A stretch of DNA of 17,570 nucleotides from Chrysochromulina tobinii (taxonomy: Eukaryota; Haptophyta; Prymnesiales; Chrysochromulinaceae): assembly GCA_001275005.1 (NCBI GenBank), contig JWZX01002648.1, positions 1 to 17,570 of the forward strand. Direction: 5' to 3'. The position numbers and the translations under genes were made by a program. Each line of letters starts with the position of its first letter. Within the stretch, counting starts at the first letter, position 1. Positions 7,489-15,792 of the stretch are shown here, piece by piece. The notes below the pieces were generated by a model. That model had not been told where the DNA came from. It saw only the letters and a list, made by a program, of their open reading frames with translations, and ran no database searches.

Positions 7489-8883
7489 ATGCTCCAAGCA
7501 CTTCTACTCCTGCCGCTCGCCTACCAAACCAAGTATTATGATCAGCTGGTGGACCACTTTGGCTTCGGCACCGCCACGTTCCGCCACCGGTACTTATACA
7601 ATGACACATTTTGGGGCACGAAAGGCCCGCTACAGAACGGCTGTAGAGGCCCTATTCTTTTCTATACGGGGAACGAAGGTCCGATCACGAGCTTCTACGG
7701 ATCCAACGGCTTCATGACGGACGTGCTCGCGCCCGAGTTTGGCGCGCTGCTAGTCTTTGCCGAGGAACGTTACTACGGCACCTCGCAGCCGCAAGGCACG
7801 AGCGGCCGCTTTGATTATCTATCAACTGAGATGGTTCTCGCTGACTACGCGGCACTGATCACATCGCTTCGCAAGGAGCTGGACGCCCAGAATTGCCCAT
7901 GCATTGCCTTTGGCGGCTCATACGGTGGCACTCTGACCACGCTGTTCCGGCTCAAGTATCCGCACGTGGTTCAGGGCGGCTTGGCGGCATCGGCACCCCT
8001 GGGGTACTACTCGCAATCGTACTGGGCAGAGCGCAACGTGAGCGCGACGACATGGTTCTCGATCGTGCAGCGCACGTACGACAACGCGGGGTCGGGCTGC
8101 TACGCCAGGCTAGTCGCCGCGGTCGACCTCACCAACGCGACCGTCCGCGCAGCCGGTGGGCCGCAGCGGATCCAGCAGGCGTTTGGGCTGTGCAAGCCGC
8201 CCTCCGAGCCACTCGACAGCTTTGTCTACTGGCTGACCGAGGCGCTCGAGTCTATCCCGCAAGTGGATTACCCCGAGGCCAACGGCGGCCTCCCCGCCAA
8301 CCCTGCGGCCGCCGCGTGCGCCTTAGATTGGAGCTCGGCGAGCTCACTGAGCTCGCTCGCCACCGTCGCCACCTGGTATTACGGCGTGGGCCCCGCGGGA
8401 TGCATCGAGGGTGCGACCAACGATCAAGTGGGCGGGGGCACGCCGGGCGACGGTCCCGAAAACCGCTCCGCCTGGGGCTACCAGTCGTGCACCGAGACGC
8501 TCCACGCCTTCTCCACTACCGCGGGCGCATGGCGCTCGTATGAGTTCAACCTGCCCCAGCTCTCCGACCTGTGCTATTCGTACTACGGCGTACGCCCACG
8601 GCTCGATCAGATAGAGGTGTGGTCGGGCGGCTACGCCATCGCCGAGAAGAAGCTCACGAGCAATCTGATCTGGTCCAATGGGCGTCGCGATCCGTGGAGC
8701 GGTGGCGGCTTCCTGCGGCAGAGTGACCAACTTCCCGGCGGCGCGGTCTTCGTGATGGAGCAGACGGCGCACCATCACGACTTGCGGCTGCCGATTGCAG
8801 CCGATCCGCCCGAGCTGACGGCGGTGCGAGCCAAAGAGATGGAGATCATTCGAGGGTGGATCGTGGATGCGGCGAGGGGGTGA
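7489..8883 (+). CDS. Serine peptidase family S28 (Pro-X carboxypeptidase/DPP2 type)
   Basis: This is a 464-residue intronless protein. Family S28 enzymes cleave bonds after Pro, either releasing a C-terminal residue (PRCP) or an N-terminal dipeptide (DPP2), usually in lysosomes or outside the cell. The start ATG at 7489 gives a short signal peptide (MLQALLLLPLA). An in-frame upstream extension has no ATG. Hallmarks are DHF (22-24), FYTGNEGPI (58-66), ERYYG (93-97), the nucleophile motif GGSYGG with Ser144, the acid region NGRRDPWSGG with Asp401, and the His motif AHHHDLRL at 427-434. Several NxS/T glycosylation sites and many Cys fit a secreted or lysosomal enzyme. All three catalytic positions are present and the length is typical of S28. 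It starts only 93 bp after the kinase stop on the same strand. Carboxypeptidase and dipeptidyl-peptidase specificity cannot be separated here. Confidence 0.94.
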   Translation: MLQALLLLPLAYQTKYYDQLVDHFGFGTATFRHRYLYNDTFWGTKGPLQNGCRGPILFYTGNEGPITSFYGSNGFMTDVLAPEFGALLVFAEERYYGTSQPQGTSGRFDYLSTEMVLADYAALITSLRKELDAQNCPCIAFGGSYGGTLTTLFRLKYPHVVQGGLAASAPLGYYSQSYWAERNVSATTWFSIVQRTYDNAGSGCYARLVAAVDLTNATVRAAGGPQRIQQAFGLCKPPSEPLDSFVYWLTEALESIPQVDYPEANGGLPANPAAAACALDWSSASSLSSLATVATWYYGVGPAGCIEGATNDQVGGGTPGDGPENRSAWGYQSCTETLHAFSTTAGAWRSYEFNLPQLSDLCYSYYGVRPRLDQIEVWSGGYAIAEKKLTSNLIWSNGRRDPWSGGGFLRQSDQLPGGAVFVMEQTAHHHDLRLPIAADPPELTAVRAKEMEIIRGWIVDAARG

Positions 8884-9657
8884 ACTCAGTGGTTAGTAGG
8901 CGGCCGCGGCGGGGAGACGCTCTTGTGGCAGCGCGGAGATCGCGGGCACATAGGGAAGTTCTGATTCTGAGCACGAGCGGCCCCTCGATCGACCCCATGA
9001 GGATATGGTCGCAATGTGTCATGAGTTCGCTATGAGTCCGCGTGGGCGCACTGGGAGACGTGTCGTGTGCGCGGCGGACGTTTTCCGGGAGACCGGGCGA
9101 CGAGCATGCTGCATGGCGACGAGACCGCGCAGACCGTCGTGACCGTGCACCGTGATGCATGATCGGATTTTTAGCTGAGGTTCAAATCTGCGGCGCCATC
9201 ACGGCGCCACACGCGCGACACGACGGGAGCACGGGACGCAGTGCCACGGACGACACCGCCGCCGCGCGCGCGGCAACCCCGCGGGGCTCGGCTCTGCGCC
9301 GACGCCGCTGGGACACCCCGGCCCCGCCTAACGGCCGCCCAACTGGAACTGCCAACATGCCGCCCAAGCCAATGCCCCCGAGCTCCGGTCCCCGCCATTT
9401 CGATACACGATACGCGCCCCAGACTCCACATGTTGCTAGTACCATCTCGGAAGTACATGCTAGCACTGTCCACAGAACAAAGACACGACTAACATGCACG
9501 TCGAACCCCGCCCGTCATCACGACACGTTGCACAGCACTGTGGCCATGAAACTGGAAAGCGAATATGGTCGAGAGCTCTCATACGTTGTGGTCCCATGAT
9601 TGCCAGCACAGAGTTGACGCACTTTCACACCACATTTGGCCGAGCGGCACCGGCTGC
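8884..9657. other. 774-bp convergent intergenic region, no gene recognised
   Basis: This lies between the stop codons of the S28 peptidase (+) and the EF-hand protein (-), and presumably holds their 3' UTRs and polyadenylation signals. I saw no AATAAA, no convincing tRNA and no strong repeat. The open frame at 9159-9599 (+) is Arg/Pro/Ala/Thr-rich with no recognisable motif. I regard it as non-coding, though a species-specific small protein cannot be excluded. Confidence 0.6.
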
Positions 9658-10385
9658 TTACTGACGCCGGGGGCTCCTCATCGAGTTCGCTGTCGTAACG
9701 CGGCTGAAGACATTGGCCCCTGTCATCATCTCTTTGGCCATGCCGTCAACAAACTCCGGATAACTGATATTTCCATCGCCGTCGGCATCGATGGTGTTCA
9801 AGACCTTATCAATCTGATCCTGGGGCATCGAGACGTTGCTCGCGTGCAGAGCGGTCTCGAGCTCATCGCGGCTGATCCTGCCAGAATTATCCTGGTCGAT
9901 TTGCTTGAACATCCTTGCGTGCTTCATAAGGGCGCTCTCCTTGTTCGCATCGGTGCGCGCCTTCTCGATGGCATCGCAAAAGAGCTCCCAGTTGAAGCGC
10001 CCGTCGCCGGTGACAAACGTTTTTCTGGCTTGCTGGACCTGCGCCTTGCTCAGCTCCAGACCACCAGCCCTGAGTGTGGCAGCCACCTGGGGCATGTTGC
10101 CCGCGATCGTGCCGGTAAGGCGCACGTCCTCGCGGACAAAGGCCTCGCGCAGGCGTAAATTCTGATTGTGAAGCTGCTGCTTAATCATCTGCCGCTGGCT
10201 ATACTGACCGCCTTTCATCGGCGTCCCTGTTCTTTGGTATGTGCCACCGAGCACATCGTCAGCCGTGAGGCGATCCTTGTCTGTGACAATGGGGGTCGAG
10301 TTAAACGTCAGAGCTACAAGCGGGATAGATGAGAGATCGGCTCTTTCGGCAGCGCACAGTGAATGCCGTAGATGCCACCCGGCAT
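9658..10385 (-). CDS. EF-hand calcium-binding protein (calmodulin-like arrangement)
   Basis: The main exon runs from about 10313 down to the stop at 9658. Two canonical EF-hand loops are clear: DQDNSGRISRDE (9897-9862) and DADGDGNISYPE (9789-9754). Both have acidic positions 1, 3 and 12, the central Gly and the Ile at position 8. Upstream, FVREDVRLTGTIAG and FVTGDGRFNWELF look like two degenerate hands, giving a four-hand layout with Ca2+ binding mainly in the C-terminal pair. Protein-like sequence continues upstream of the GTG at 10254 as far as about 10313, so that GTG is not the start. A second frame carrying PGGIYGIH and upstream FSTNRKPKLDARIM adjoins it. The first ATG there is at 10385. 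Joining needs a small intron (length 2 modulo 3), with several possible sites, or a frameshift. It may extend to an AG acceptor near 10480. The role is a Ca2+ sensor or a cytoskeletal or flagellar component, not resolved. Confidence 0.85.
10281..10378 (-). other. Probable small intron or frame break in the EF-hand gene
   Basis: The upstream frame ends in a TAG at 10316-10314 that would itself be a good splice acceptor. Donors GTGCGC at 10357 (44-nt intron) or GTGGCA at 10378 (65 nt) both restore frame. A CACAG acceptor at 10281 paired with the 10357 donor (77 nt) also works. I cannot choose between these. A sequencing indel remains possible. Confidence 0.45.
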
Positions 10386-10627
10386 GATGCGTGCGTCGAG
10401 CTTGGGCTTTCTGTTCGTCGAAAAATTGATATGCTCGTCAGGCGGCGGCCGCCCTTTTTTGGAGGTATTCTCTGCGCGGGGCACAGCCCCCCTCAAAACC
10501 CCAACACAGCGCGGGTCAGTCAGCTGTCGTCAATCAAGTCACGAATTTGTTTCAACTTTCTGACCTCTTTCTGTCAGCAAACGGCGTTGTGGTTTCACTG
10601 CGTGACGACCGACTCCGTCTGGAGAAT
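10386..10627. promoter_or_regulatory. Head-to-head region between EF-hand and glycosyltransferase genes
   Basis: These 242 bp lie between divergent first ATGs. The minus strand stays protein-like up to about 10480, ending at a GCGCAG that could be an acceptor. The plus strand has a strong-looking acceptor, CTGACCTCTTTCTGTCAG, ending at 10577. Either gene may therefore have an additional upstream exon here, and the true promoters may lie elsewhere. Confidence 0.35.
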
Positions 10628-11704
10628 ATGGCGTCGGCGTCGACCGAAGCGACTCTCCCAGTGCCGGTACCAGTATGGCTTTGGTACGAGTACTCGTCGG
10701 CACCTGCTCGCTACATTCAGCTCAACATCCAAGCGCTGCGTCGTCATGCACCTGCCTCTCATTTTGACATACAGCTTGTCAACCGATCCAATATCGGGCT
10801 GCAAGTTCCAGATCTTCCACTTGCATTCTGGAATCTCCCAACGCACGTTGCGTTTTCGGACGCAGGGCGGCTTGCCCTGCTCGCGCACAAGGGTGGAATC
10901 TATCTCGACGCTGATTTCCTGGTCACCCAATCACTCATGCCAGTGCACAATATGCTCAAGACCGTTGACGTGGTTGGCTATCCAATGTCTCCGGTCCACG
11001 GTGTTTCGCAATCTGCCGAAGAGTGCGAGAAGAGTGGCGAGATATCGGCCAACTTTATTGCCGCACGGCCGAACACGACGCTCTTTTGGCGGGCTTGGCA
11101 TCTCTTTCGGACGGCGCTGCCACGCGTGTGCCGCAGCAGCATAAAACGAAAGATCTACATTTGCTGCCAAGACAAGGCTGGCCTTCTCTTGCCCAAATGC
11201 CGAGTTCCGCATGCTCTCACCGATCTGATGCTCACACGAGCACGGCTTCTCGGGTGGCCACCTCGATCCATGCAAGGTCGCCGTAACGCCACATTGCGCT
11301 GCCTGAGTGGCCACCAGGATCTCACACCTCCTCGGCTCGTACCAATGACAACGGACGGCCACTCAGCGCGCACGCTCAGCAAGGTGCTCTCCGTGTCTAG
11401 CCCGGTCTTGCTGAAGAATGCCTTTGGCAAGTGGCGACTTCTGGCGCGCTCGTTAGGATGCGAGCACATTGACAACCAGACGGTCGTCTGCTGCCGTCGT
11501 GACGGCGACGACCTGGTCTGTCGCGGAAGAGACGTGAGGCACGGCGAGGCTCGATCGGTGAGCTTTTATGCGCGATCGCATCTGGCCTACCATCTGTTCG
11601 ACTCCTTCCAGAAAGCGGACTTTTTGCAGCATGGCCATATTGAGTGGTCCAACTTGACGGTCGCTCCGCTCTATCGCCGCGCCCTTGGCCTCTCGGAAGA
11701 GTGA
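10628..11704 (+). CDS. DXD glycosyltransferase, capsular-polysaccharide/GT32-like
   Basis: This is a 358-residue protein. The N-terminus has the Trp/Tyr-rich entry (VWLWYEYSSAP, 16-26) typical of capsular-polysaccharide-synthesis and GT32 sugar transferases. Next comes SDAGRLALLAHKGGIYLDADF (77-97), which contains the Asp-Xxx-Asp motif (Asp94/Asp96) that holds the metal and nucleotide-sugar. It is followed by a conserved-type ANFIAARPNTTLFWRAW segment. Such enzymes add hexoses to glycans or glycolipids in the Golgi; donor and acceptor are unknown. The first in-frame ATG is at 10628 and gives no signal anchor, which is odd for a Golgi enzyme. An acceptor-like site at 10577 in an open upstream stretch suggests a missing 5' exon. 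The gene is convergent with the citrate carrier, with a 247-bp gap in which I recognise nothing. Confidence 0.85.
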   Translation: MASASTEATLPVPVPVWLWYEYSSAPARYIQLNIQALRRHAPASHFDIQLVNRSNIGLQVPDLPLAFWNLPTHVAFSDAGRLALLAHKGGIYLDADFLVTQSLMPVHNMLKTVDVVGYPMSPVHGVSQSAEECEKSGEISANFIAARPNTTLFWRAWHLFRTALPRVCRSSIKRKIYICCQDKAGLLLPKCRVPHALTDLMLTRARLLGWPPRSMQGRRNATLRCLSGHQDLTPPRLVPMTTDGHSARTLSKVLSVSSPVLLKNAFGKWRLLARSLGCEHIDNQTVVCCRRDGDDLVCRGRDVRHGEARSVSFYARSHLAYHLFDSFQKADFLQHGHIEWSNLTVAPLYRRALGLSEE

Positions 11705-11951
11705 GGTTAGAGGTAGGTTTTAGCGGAGCGACACGCGACGGACCGCGGGACCGCACCGCGCACGGGTGGGCGGTGGGTGCGCGGGTGCTGGTGTGCACAC
11801 AGCAGAAGTCTCCAATCAGCACGACTTGAATCTCTCAATTTTACATACCCGACCCGCGTTCTATCCGATCGCAGTGTGCTCGGAACTGCCCCGCGCATCA
11901 CGCGCATGGGACTCTGCCTGCACACACCCTTGCCGTGCCAGGCGGAGGTAG

Positions 11952-12854
11952 TCACCCGAGATGGCGGTCGATCATCCGGCTAACCGACTCGAAGAGGGAG
12001 AACTGCAGTCCGACCTCGATGAAGACTCGCACGACCCGCGGGGCGACACCATTGAAGAGGCAGCTCACACCGCCGGCGCGCACCAGCTCGATGAGGCAGC
12101 TGAAGCTGTTGCGGAACCGGTGCGCCTCGAGGCCCATCATGTTCGCCTTGACGGTGTCGATGGGCTGCGAGACGACTGCGGAGATCGCGCCCGCGGTGCC
12201 GCCCGCAAGCATGGCTTGCCACAGGGCGAGTGGCGGCGGCGGCGTCCCGTCGGGCGCGGGCTCGCCTTGGATCAGACGCTTCAAGCGTCCAAATCCCAAG
12301 AAGCGGATCGAGTTCGTGACTGCGCCCTTGAGGACCGCCGGCCCCAGGCCTGCATAGAAGCCCAGGAGCCCATCGGCGCGGTACATGCAGCCGATGGCGT
12401 GCACCATGCCCTGATACTGATTCGGACCGCGCGGCGAGGCGTCGTGCGTCATTTTGATCGAGATGACCTGGTTCGGCGTCTGGCACAGTGCCGCCTCCAC
12501 GATGCCAGCAATAAACCCTGCGGCTGTGTCGACTGTCGACTGGCCAAACTTGGCTGGCAGGTCACGGCTCCGGGACACGCCCGAAAGGGCATCAAAGGTG
12601 CCGAAGCGCACAGCCGAGCGAGGGCCGGCAAAGAGAACCCACGACGCGCCACCGCGGTACAACCCGATCACACCACGCTCGCGCACTGTCCTTGCTGCAA
12701 CATCAAACGGCCCACGGTAAGCATCAGCGCCAGCGTGCATTGCTGATGCGGCCTGCTGCAGCTGAAGCTGTGTCTTCACAAACTCGATGGGGTACGTGAC
12801 ACCGATCTCGAGCGTGCCGGCAATCCAGCCGGCGGTGGCTGGATGCTTGCCCAT
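11952..12854 (-). CDS. Mitochondrial tricarboxylate (citrate) carrier, SLC25A1-like
   Basis: This is a complete 300-residue, intronless mitochondrial carrier with three tandem repeats of about 100 residues and six membrane helices. Family members sit in the inner mitochondrial membrane. The citrate branch exports citrate in exchange for malate, feeding cytosolic acetyl-CoA and lipid synthesis. The citrate-carrier assignment rests on AGTLEIGVTYPIEFVKTQLQLQ (12-33), GLYRG (64-68), AVRFG (81-85), THD (136-138) and PIDTVKANMMGLEAHRFRNS (231-250), all close to the animal and fungal citrate carriers. Signatures 1 and 3 are intact (Pro22-Ile-Glu..Lys27 and Pro231-Ile-Asp..Lys236). Signature 2 is degenerate (PNQVIS, 127-132), lacking both the acidic and basic residues. 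The ATG at 12854 was chosen over an in-frame GTG eight codons upstream. It shares a strand with the JmjC gene, whose stop is about 160 bp upstream. Confidence 0.92.
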   Translation of the reverse strand: MGKHPATAGWIAGTLEIGVTYPIEFVKTQLQLQQAASAMHAGADAYRGPFDVAARTVRERGVIGLYRGGASWVLFAGPRSAVRFGTFDALSGVSRSRDLPAKFGQSTVDTAAGFIAGIVEAALCQTPNQVISIKMTHDASPRGPNQYQGMVHAIGCMYRADGLLGFYAGLGPAVLKGAVTNSIRFLGFGRLKRLIQGEPAPDGTPPPPLALWQAMLAGGTAGAISAVVSQPIDTVKANMMGLEAHRFRNSFSCLIELVRAGGVSCLFNGVAPRVVRVFIEVGLQFSLFESVSRMIDRHLG

Positions 12855-13015
12855 CCCTTTGCTTGGAGATCTCGCCACTCACGCCCTTCGGCGGGGTCGC
12901 AGCCAATCTTGAGGTGTCGCTGTCCTGGTCGCATACTCGGGCCCTCCTCCAAGCTCACCCAGGTGTGAACGCGTGTGTGAACGTGCGTTGTTCGTTTTTT
13001 CTTAAACTGACGACG

Positions 13016-14472
13016 CTAAAGGAGCTGTGCAGTCGTCATCCAGGTCACGTCCGCCAGCGTGCGCGCCTCGGCTAGGCACGACGAGGGCGCTCCTCGCCCG
13101 GCACATCCCTTGGGCAGCAGCTCTTCCAGGCGCGGACCCCCCGAGTGGCGCATGCGCAGCTTCTCCTGTGCGTGCAGGAAGGTGAAGCCGGTCGTGCTGA
13201 AGCCGGTCGCGGGATCCGTCGTCGCTGCTGCCGCCGCGATTTGGAACTGGAGGGTGAGCGCGACATTGCGCCCGCGCCGCGTGGTCACGATGTGCCACCA
13301 GCCGGAGGGTATGAGGAGCACGTCGCCCGGGCGCAGCGTCACCGGCCAGAGCGCCACACGCGCCGCCAATGGGAAGCGCTTCAAATCGACCCTGGCCGGG
13401 TCGACCGGCGTGTTGCCCAACGAACGCGACTCAAAGTCGGCATACAGAAGCACAGACTCAACTGGATCGATCAGGAGCAGGTGCTTCTCGCCGTCGATCA
13501 AGTGCATTAAGTTCTCTTGGGGGTCAAAGTGCAACGGAGAGGTGCGGGTATAGCTCAGGTTGCCCGTCCAGAGGACCACATTATCAAACTCATGGGCCTG
13601 CAGCGCGTGCAGCGGCGGCGGCAGCGCCACGTCGGCCAGCAACGCTGCCGGCAGCCCGCCGCAGTGACGGTAGTAGGGCATGCCTGCGAGAAGATAATCG
13701 CCGAGACGGTCGGGGCAGATGCGCGTCGTGTGGTTCGCGGCAACCTCCAGTAAATGTCCAGTGCTCCAGGTGAGAGCGCGCGGTGATCGCTCCGATAGGC
13801 AACCCCTCATGACAATCGGCTGGTTGGTCATGAGGGCACGCGCGAGTGCCTCGTCGTCGCAACCCTTGAAGGCTGGGACCGTCTTACGGGGCTGCCCTTG
13901 CAAACCGAGCCGTCGGAAATTGCCCGCAGCCGTCGACGACACCGACGCCAGCGTGCCCATGGACGGAGCGGCCGTTGGAGAGACTGACGCGTCGCTGTGG
14001 CCGCTGCTGTCGTTGGGGGGGCTGCTGGGCGGGTCGACTAACTGGTCGACTGGCAGCCCAAGGTCGCCATAGGCGCGCAGGTGCCTCTCTCGACGGCACT
14101 GGAGATCCACTTTCTCATCCTTGTGCTTCGTGTTCTTGTTGTGATCGTACATGTGATTGACCGCGCCACAAGCCGGCCATGTGAGGAGCCTCGCGAGATT
14201 GGCGCGCCACTCTTCCTCCTCTTCCTCCTCTTCCTCCTCTTCCCCTTCCGGAGTGCGGGGACCGATCCCACCCACCGTGGCACGGCAGAGCCGGGCGGCA
14301 TGCAGACGAAGAGGCCGGCTCAGAGACGCGGAGGCGTCGTCAACTCGGTAGGAGCTGCCGTCGTCGAGGCTCTCGACGACGGCGCCGCTGCGGCGCACGA
14401 GGATGTCCTCATCGAAAGGGGGAGGCTCAGAGGTCGGGGGAGGCTCCGAGACCGCGCCCGCGCCACCACCAC

Positions 14473-14503
<31 letters not shown>

Positions 14504-15031
14504 AGCCTCGCCCAGAGCCTCGGTCTGCCCTTGGGCACTCACGAGCGCGCTCCTTGTAACAGGGGACGCGTTGGTGCCCTCTATGGCGCCCTCGGCGGCA
14601 TCCGCAGCATCGCACCATACCCGCACGCGGCTCAAGCGGCCATCGATGAAACCGACGAGGAAGCCGGCGGGCGGTGGCGGCAGCAGCTCGGCCACCTCGG
14701 CGCTTGGGCGCAGGAACGCCAGCACAGCATCATGCGCCACAGGAGTGAGGGGCTCCAGCTGTGCAAAGGCGGCTTCATTCATCGGGGCATTGTTGGCAGC
14801 CCCGATCTCGTTCGGCGCATGGGGTATCGCTCTCAGCGCGGCGAATTTGTCAAGGCTGAACCCTTCTGCACCCCGCCGACAGAGGTAGCGTGGATCGTCG
14901 GGGCAGCCTCCACACTCAGCCTCCACGATGCCGTTGAGCATCGAGCACGGCGATTCGCACCAGCTCGCGCACGTCCTGGTAGCGGCAATCGGCGAGCCAC
15001 CAAGCATTGCCGCCGCGAGGAGCAGTCGCAT
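13016..15031 (-). CDS. Secreted JmjC/cupin-8-type oxygenase with Cys-rich N-terminus
   Basis: This is a 671-residue intronless protein. The ATG at 15031 opens a signal peptide (MRLLLAAAML, cleavage near residue 18). Next comes a Cys-rich motif with the pattern C-x3-C-x3-C-x10-C-x2-C-x7-C (21-51), ending in GAEGF. The middle (about 140-380) is low complexity, with Ser10, Pro-rich and Glu11 runs. The C-terminal half is a JmjC-like double-stranded beta-helix: LWTGNLSYTRTSPLHFDPQEN (487-507) with the iron ligands His501 and Asp503, GEKHLLLIDP (514-523) with a likely 2-oxoglutarate Lys516, and PGDVLLIPSGWWHIV (568-582) with the distal ligand His580. The family is Fe(II)/2-oxoglutarate hydroxylases or demethylases. 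Entry into the secretory route argues for hydroxylation of secreted proteins and against histone demethylation. The substrate is unknown. The gene is head-to-head with the zinc-cluster gene. Confidence 0.88.
14211..14245. repeat. (TTCCTCCTC)n repeat encoding poly-Glu
   Basis: Nearly four 9-bp units encode the Glu11 run of the JmjC-like protein on the minus strand. It is a coding microsatellite in the linker. Confidence 0.9.
14474..14503. repeat. (GCT)10 trinucleotide repeat encoding poly-Ser
   Basis: Ten perfect GCT units (AGC on the coding strand) encode Ser10 in the linker of the JmjC-like protein. The repeat is pure and so likely to vary in length between strains. Confidence 0.92.
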
Positions 15032-15231
15032 ATCGCCGCGCAGGAAAGGAAGGGCCGGTGAGGAGACACGACGCCGCACTGCGCGAGGCCGCCGCGGCGC
15101 ATTTTGCAATTGCTTCGCGAGCCAAAAATGGCTTAAAGATGCCCTGAGGACTTCAGGGTTTTTCCGCACGATCGTCCCATGTAAAACTCAATAATTGAGG
15201 CTTTCGCCATCGCCGGGCCGCCGGGCAGGCC
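15032..15231. promoter_or_regulatory. Putative bidirectional promoter, JmjC and zinc-cluster genes
   Basis: These 200 bp lie between divergent ATGs. The central part (about 15120-15205) is AT-richer than its surroundings and holds a CCCTGAGGACTTCAGGG inverted repeat at about 15141-15157. Promoter function is inferred from gene orientation. Confidence 0.4.
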
Positions 15232-15600
15232 ATGGAAGCCTCCGAAGGCGCTGACGGCAGCGTGCAGTCCGAGTCCGAGGTCGACTCGTCGGTTGACAAC
15301 GGCTTCGAATCGTCGGGAGGCTCCGAGGAGCATGTGTTTGACGGCTTGTCATCGCATGATGAAGATGAGGCGAGTGGTTCCATCCGCGATGTCAGTGTTG
15401 CCGGCAGCGACGTGGACGACGCTGACGCGGAAGTCAGCGATGGAAGTGATCCTGCCATCGACGACGAAGAGATGGCGCTCATCTGCGGTGAATGCGATGA
15501 GAAGATGACGGAACTCGCAACCGCCGACGAAGAGTTAGTCTGCGACGGCGACTGCAAGCGCAAGTTAGCGCCGAGCGAGATGCGCTATGTCTGCACGGCT
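15232..15600 (+). CDS. Acidic protein with zinc-binding Cys cluster, first exon only
   Basis: The first 123 residues begin at the ATG at 15232. Residues 1-80 are strongly acidic and Ser-rich, without hydrophobic segments. A cysteine cluster follows: Cys85-x2-Cys88, Cys104-x3-Cys108 and Cys121 in the context CDGDCKRKLAPSEMRYVCTA. ZZ or C1-like zinc fingers normally continue with a second Cys pair (CDxDxCxxC type), which is missing. Just after CTA comes GTAGCC at 15601, a donor-like site similar to the kinase intron donor. I infer that exon 1 ends at 15600 and the rest of the finger is on a later exon. That exon is not in the window because the duplicated block starts at 15793. The frame stays open through 15601-15782 (Ala/Val-rich) and on, out of frame with the Sfi1 copy, to a stop at 16195-16197. 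That fused reading is probably not a real protein. Confidence 0.5.
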
Positions 15601-15782
15601 GTAGCCTATGCACCCAGAGGCACCGCCGTCGCTGCCGCTGCTGCTGCTGCCGCACCGGCCGTAGCCGTGGCCGTCACGCCAGCTGAGGCGTTCATCGGAT
15701 TCATCGGCGAGGCCGCCCAGCCGGCAGCAGCGAGCGTCCAAGCATCGGCAGCCTTCAGCGTGCGGTCGAAGGTCCTCAGCCG

Positions 15783-15792
15783 AAAAAAAAAA
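15783..15792. other. A10 homopolymer at the duplication junction
   Basis: Ten consecutive A's sit immediately before the first base of the repeated block (15793, matching 4481). The corresponding site in the first copy has only AAAA (4469-4472) followed by GGCGCCGCC. The homopolymer marks the exact breakpoint, either biological end-joining or assembly. Confidence 0.9.

Noticed and set aside
9179-9189. GGTTCAAATC, resembling a tRNA T-loop/B box
   Set aside because: The flanking bases do not form a T-stem, and there is no matching acceptor stem, anticodon arm or A box at the right distance.
9159-9599. 146-residue plus-strand open frame in the convergent gap
   Set aside because: Its composition is low complexity (Arg/Pro/Ala/Thr) with no motif, and no supporting ribosomal or splice context is visible. 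Kept as non-coding.
10329-11144. 271-residue plus-strand open frame overlapping the glycosyltransferase
   Set aside because: It is in a different frame from the DXD glycosyltransferase and antisense to the EF-hand 5' segment. It has no recognisable motif and irregular composition.
14081-15061. 326-residue plus-strand open frame opposite the JmjC gene
   Set aside because: It is a shadow of a well-supported JmjC protein with a signal peptide and iron ligands, and its composition is Arg/Gly/Ala-biased.
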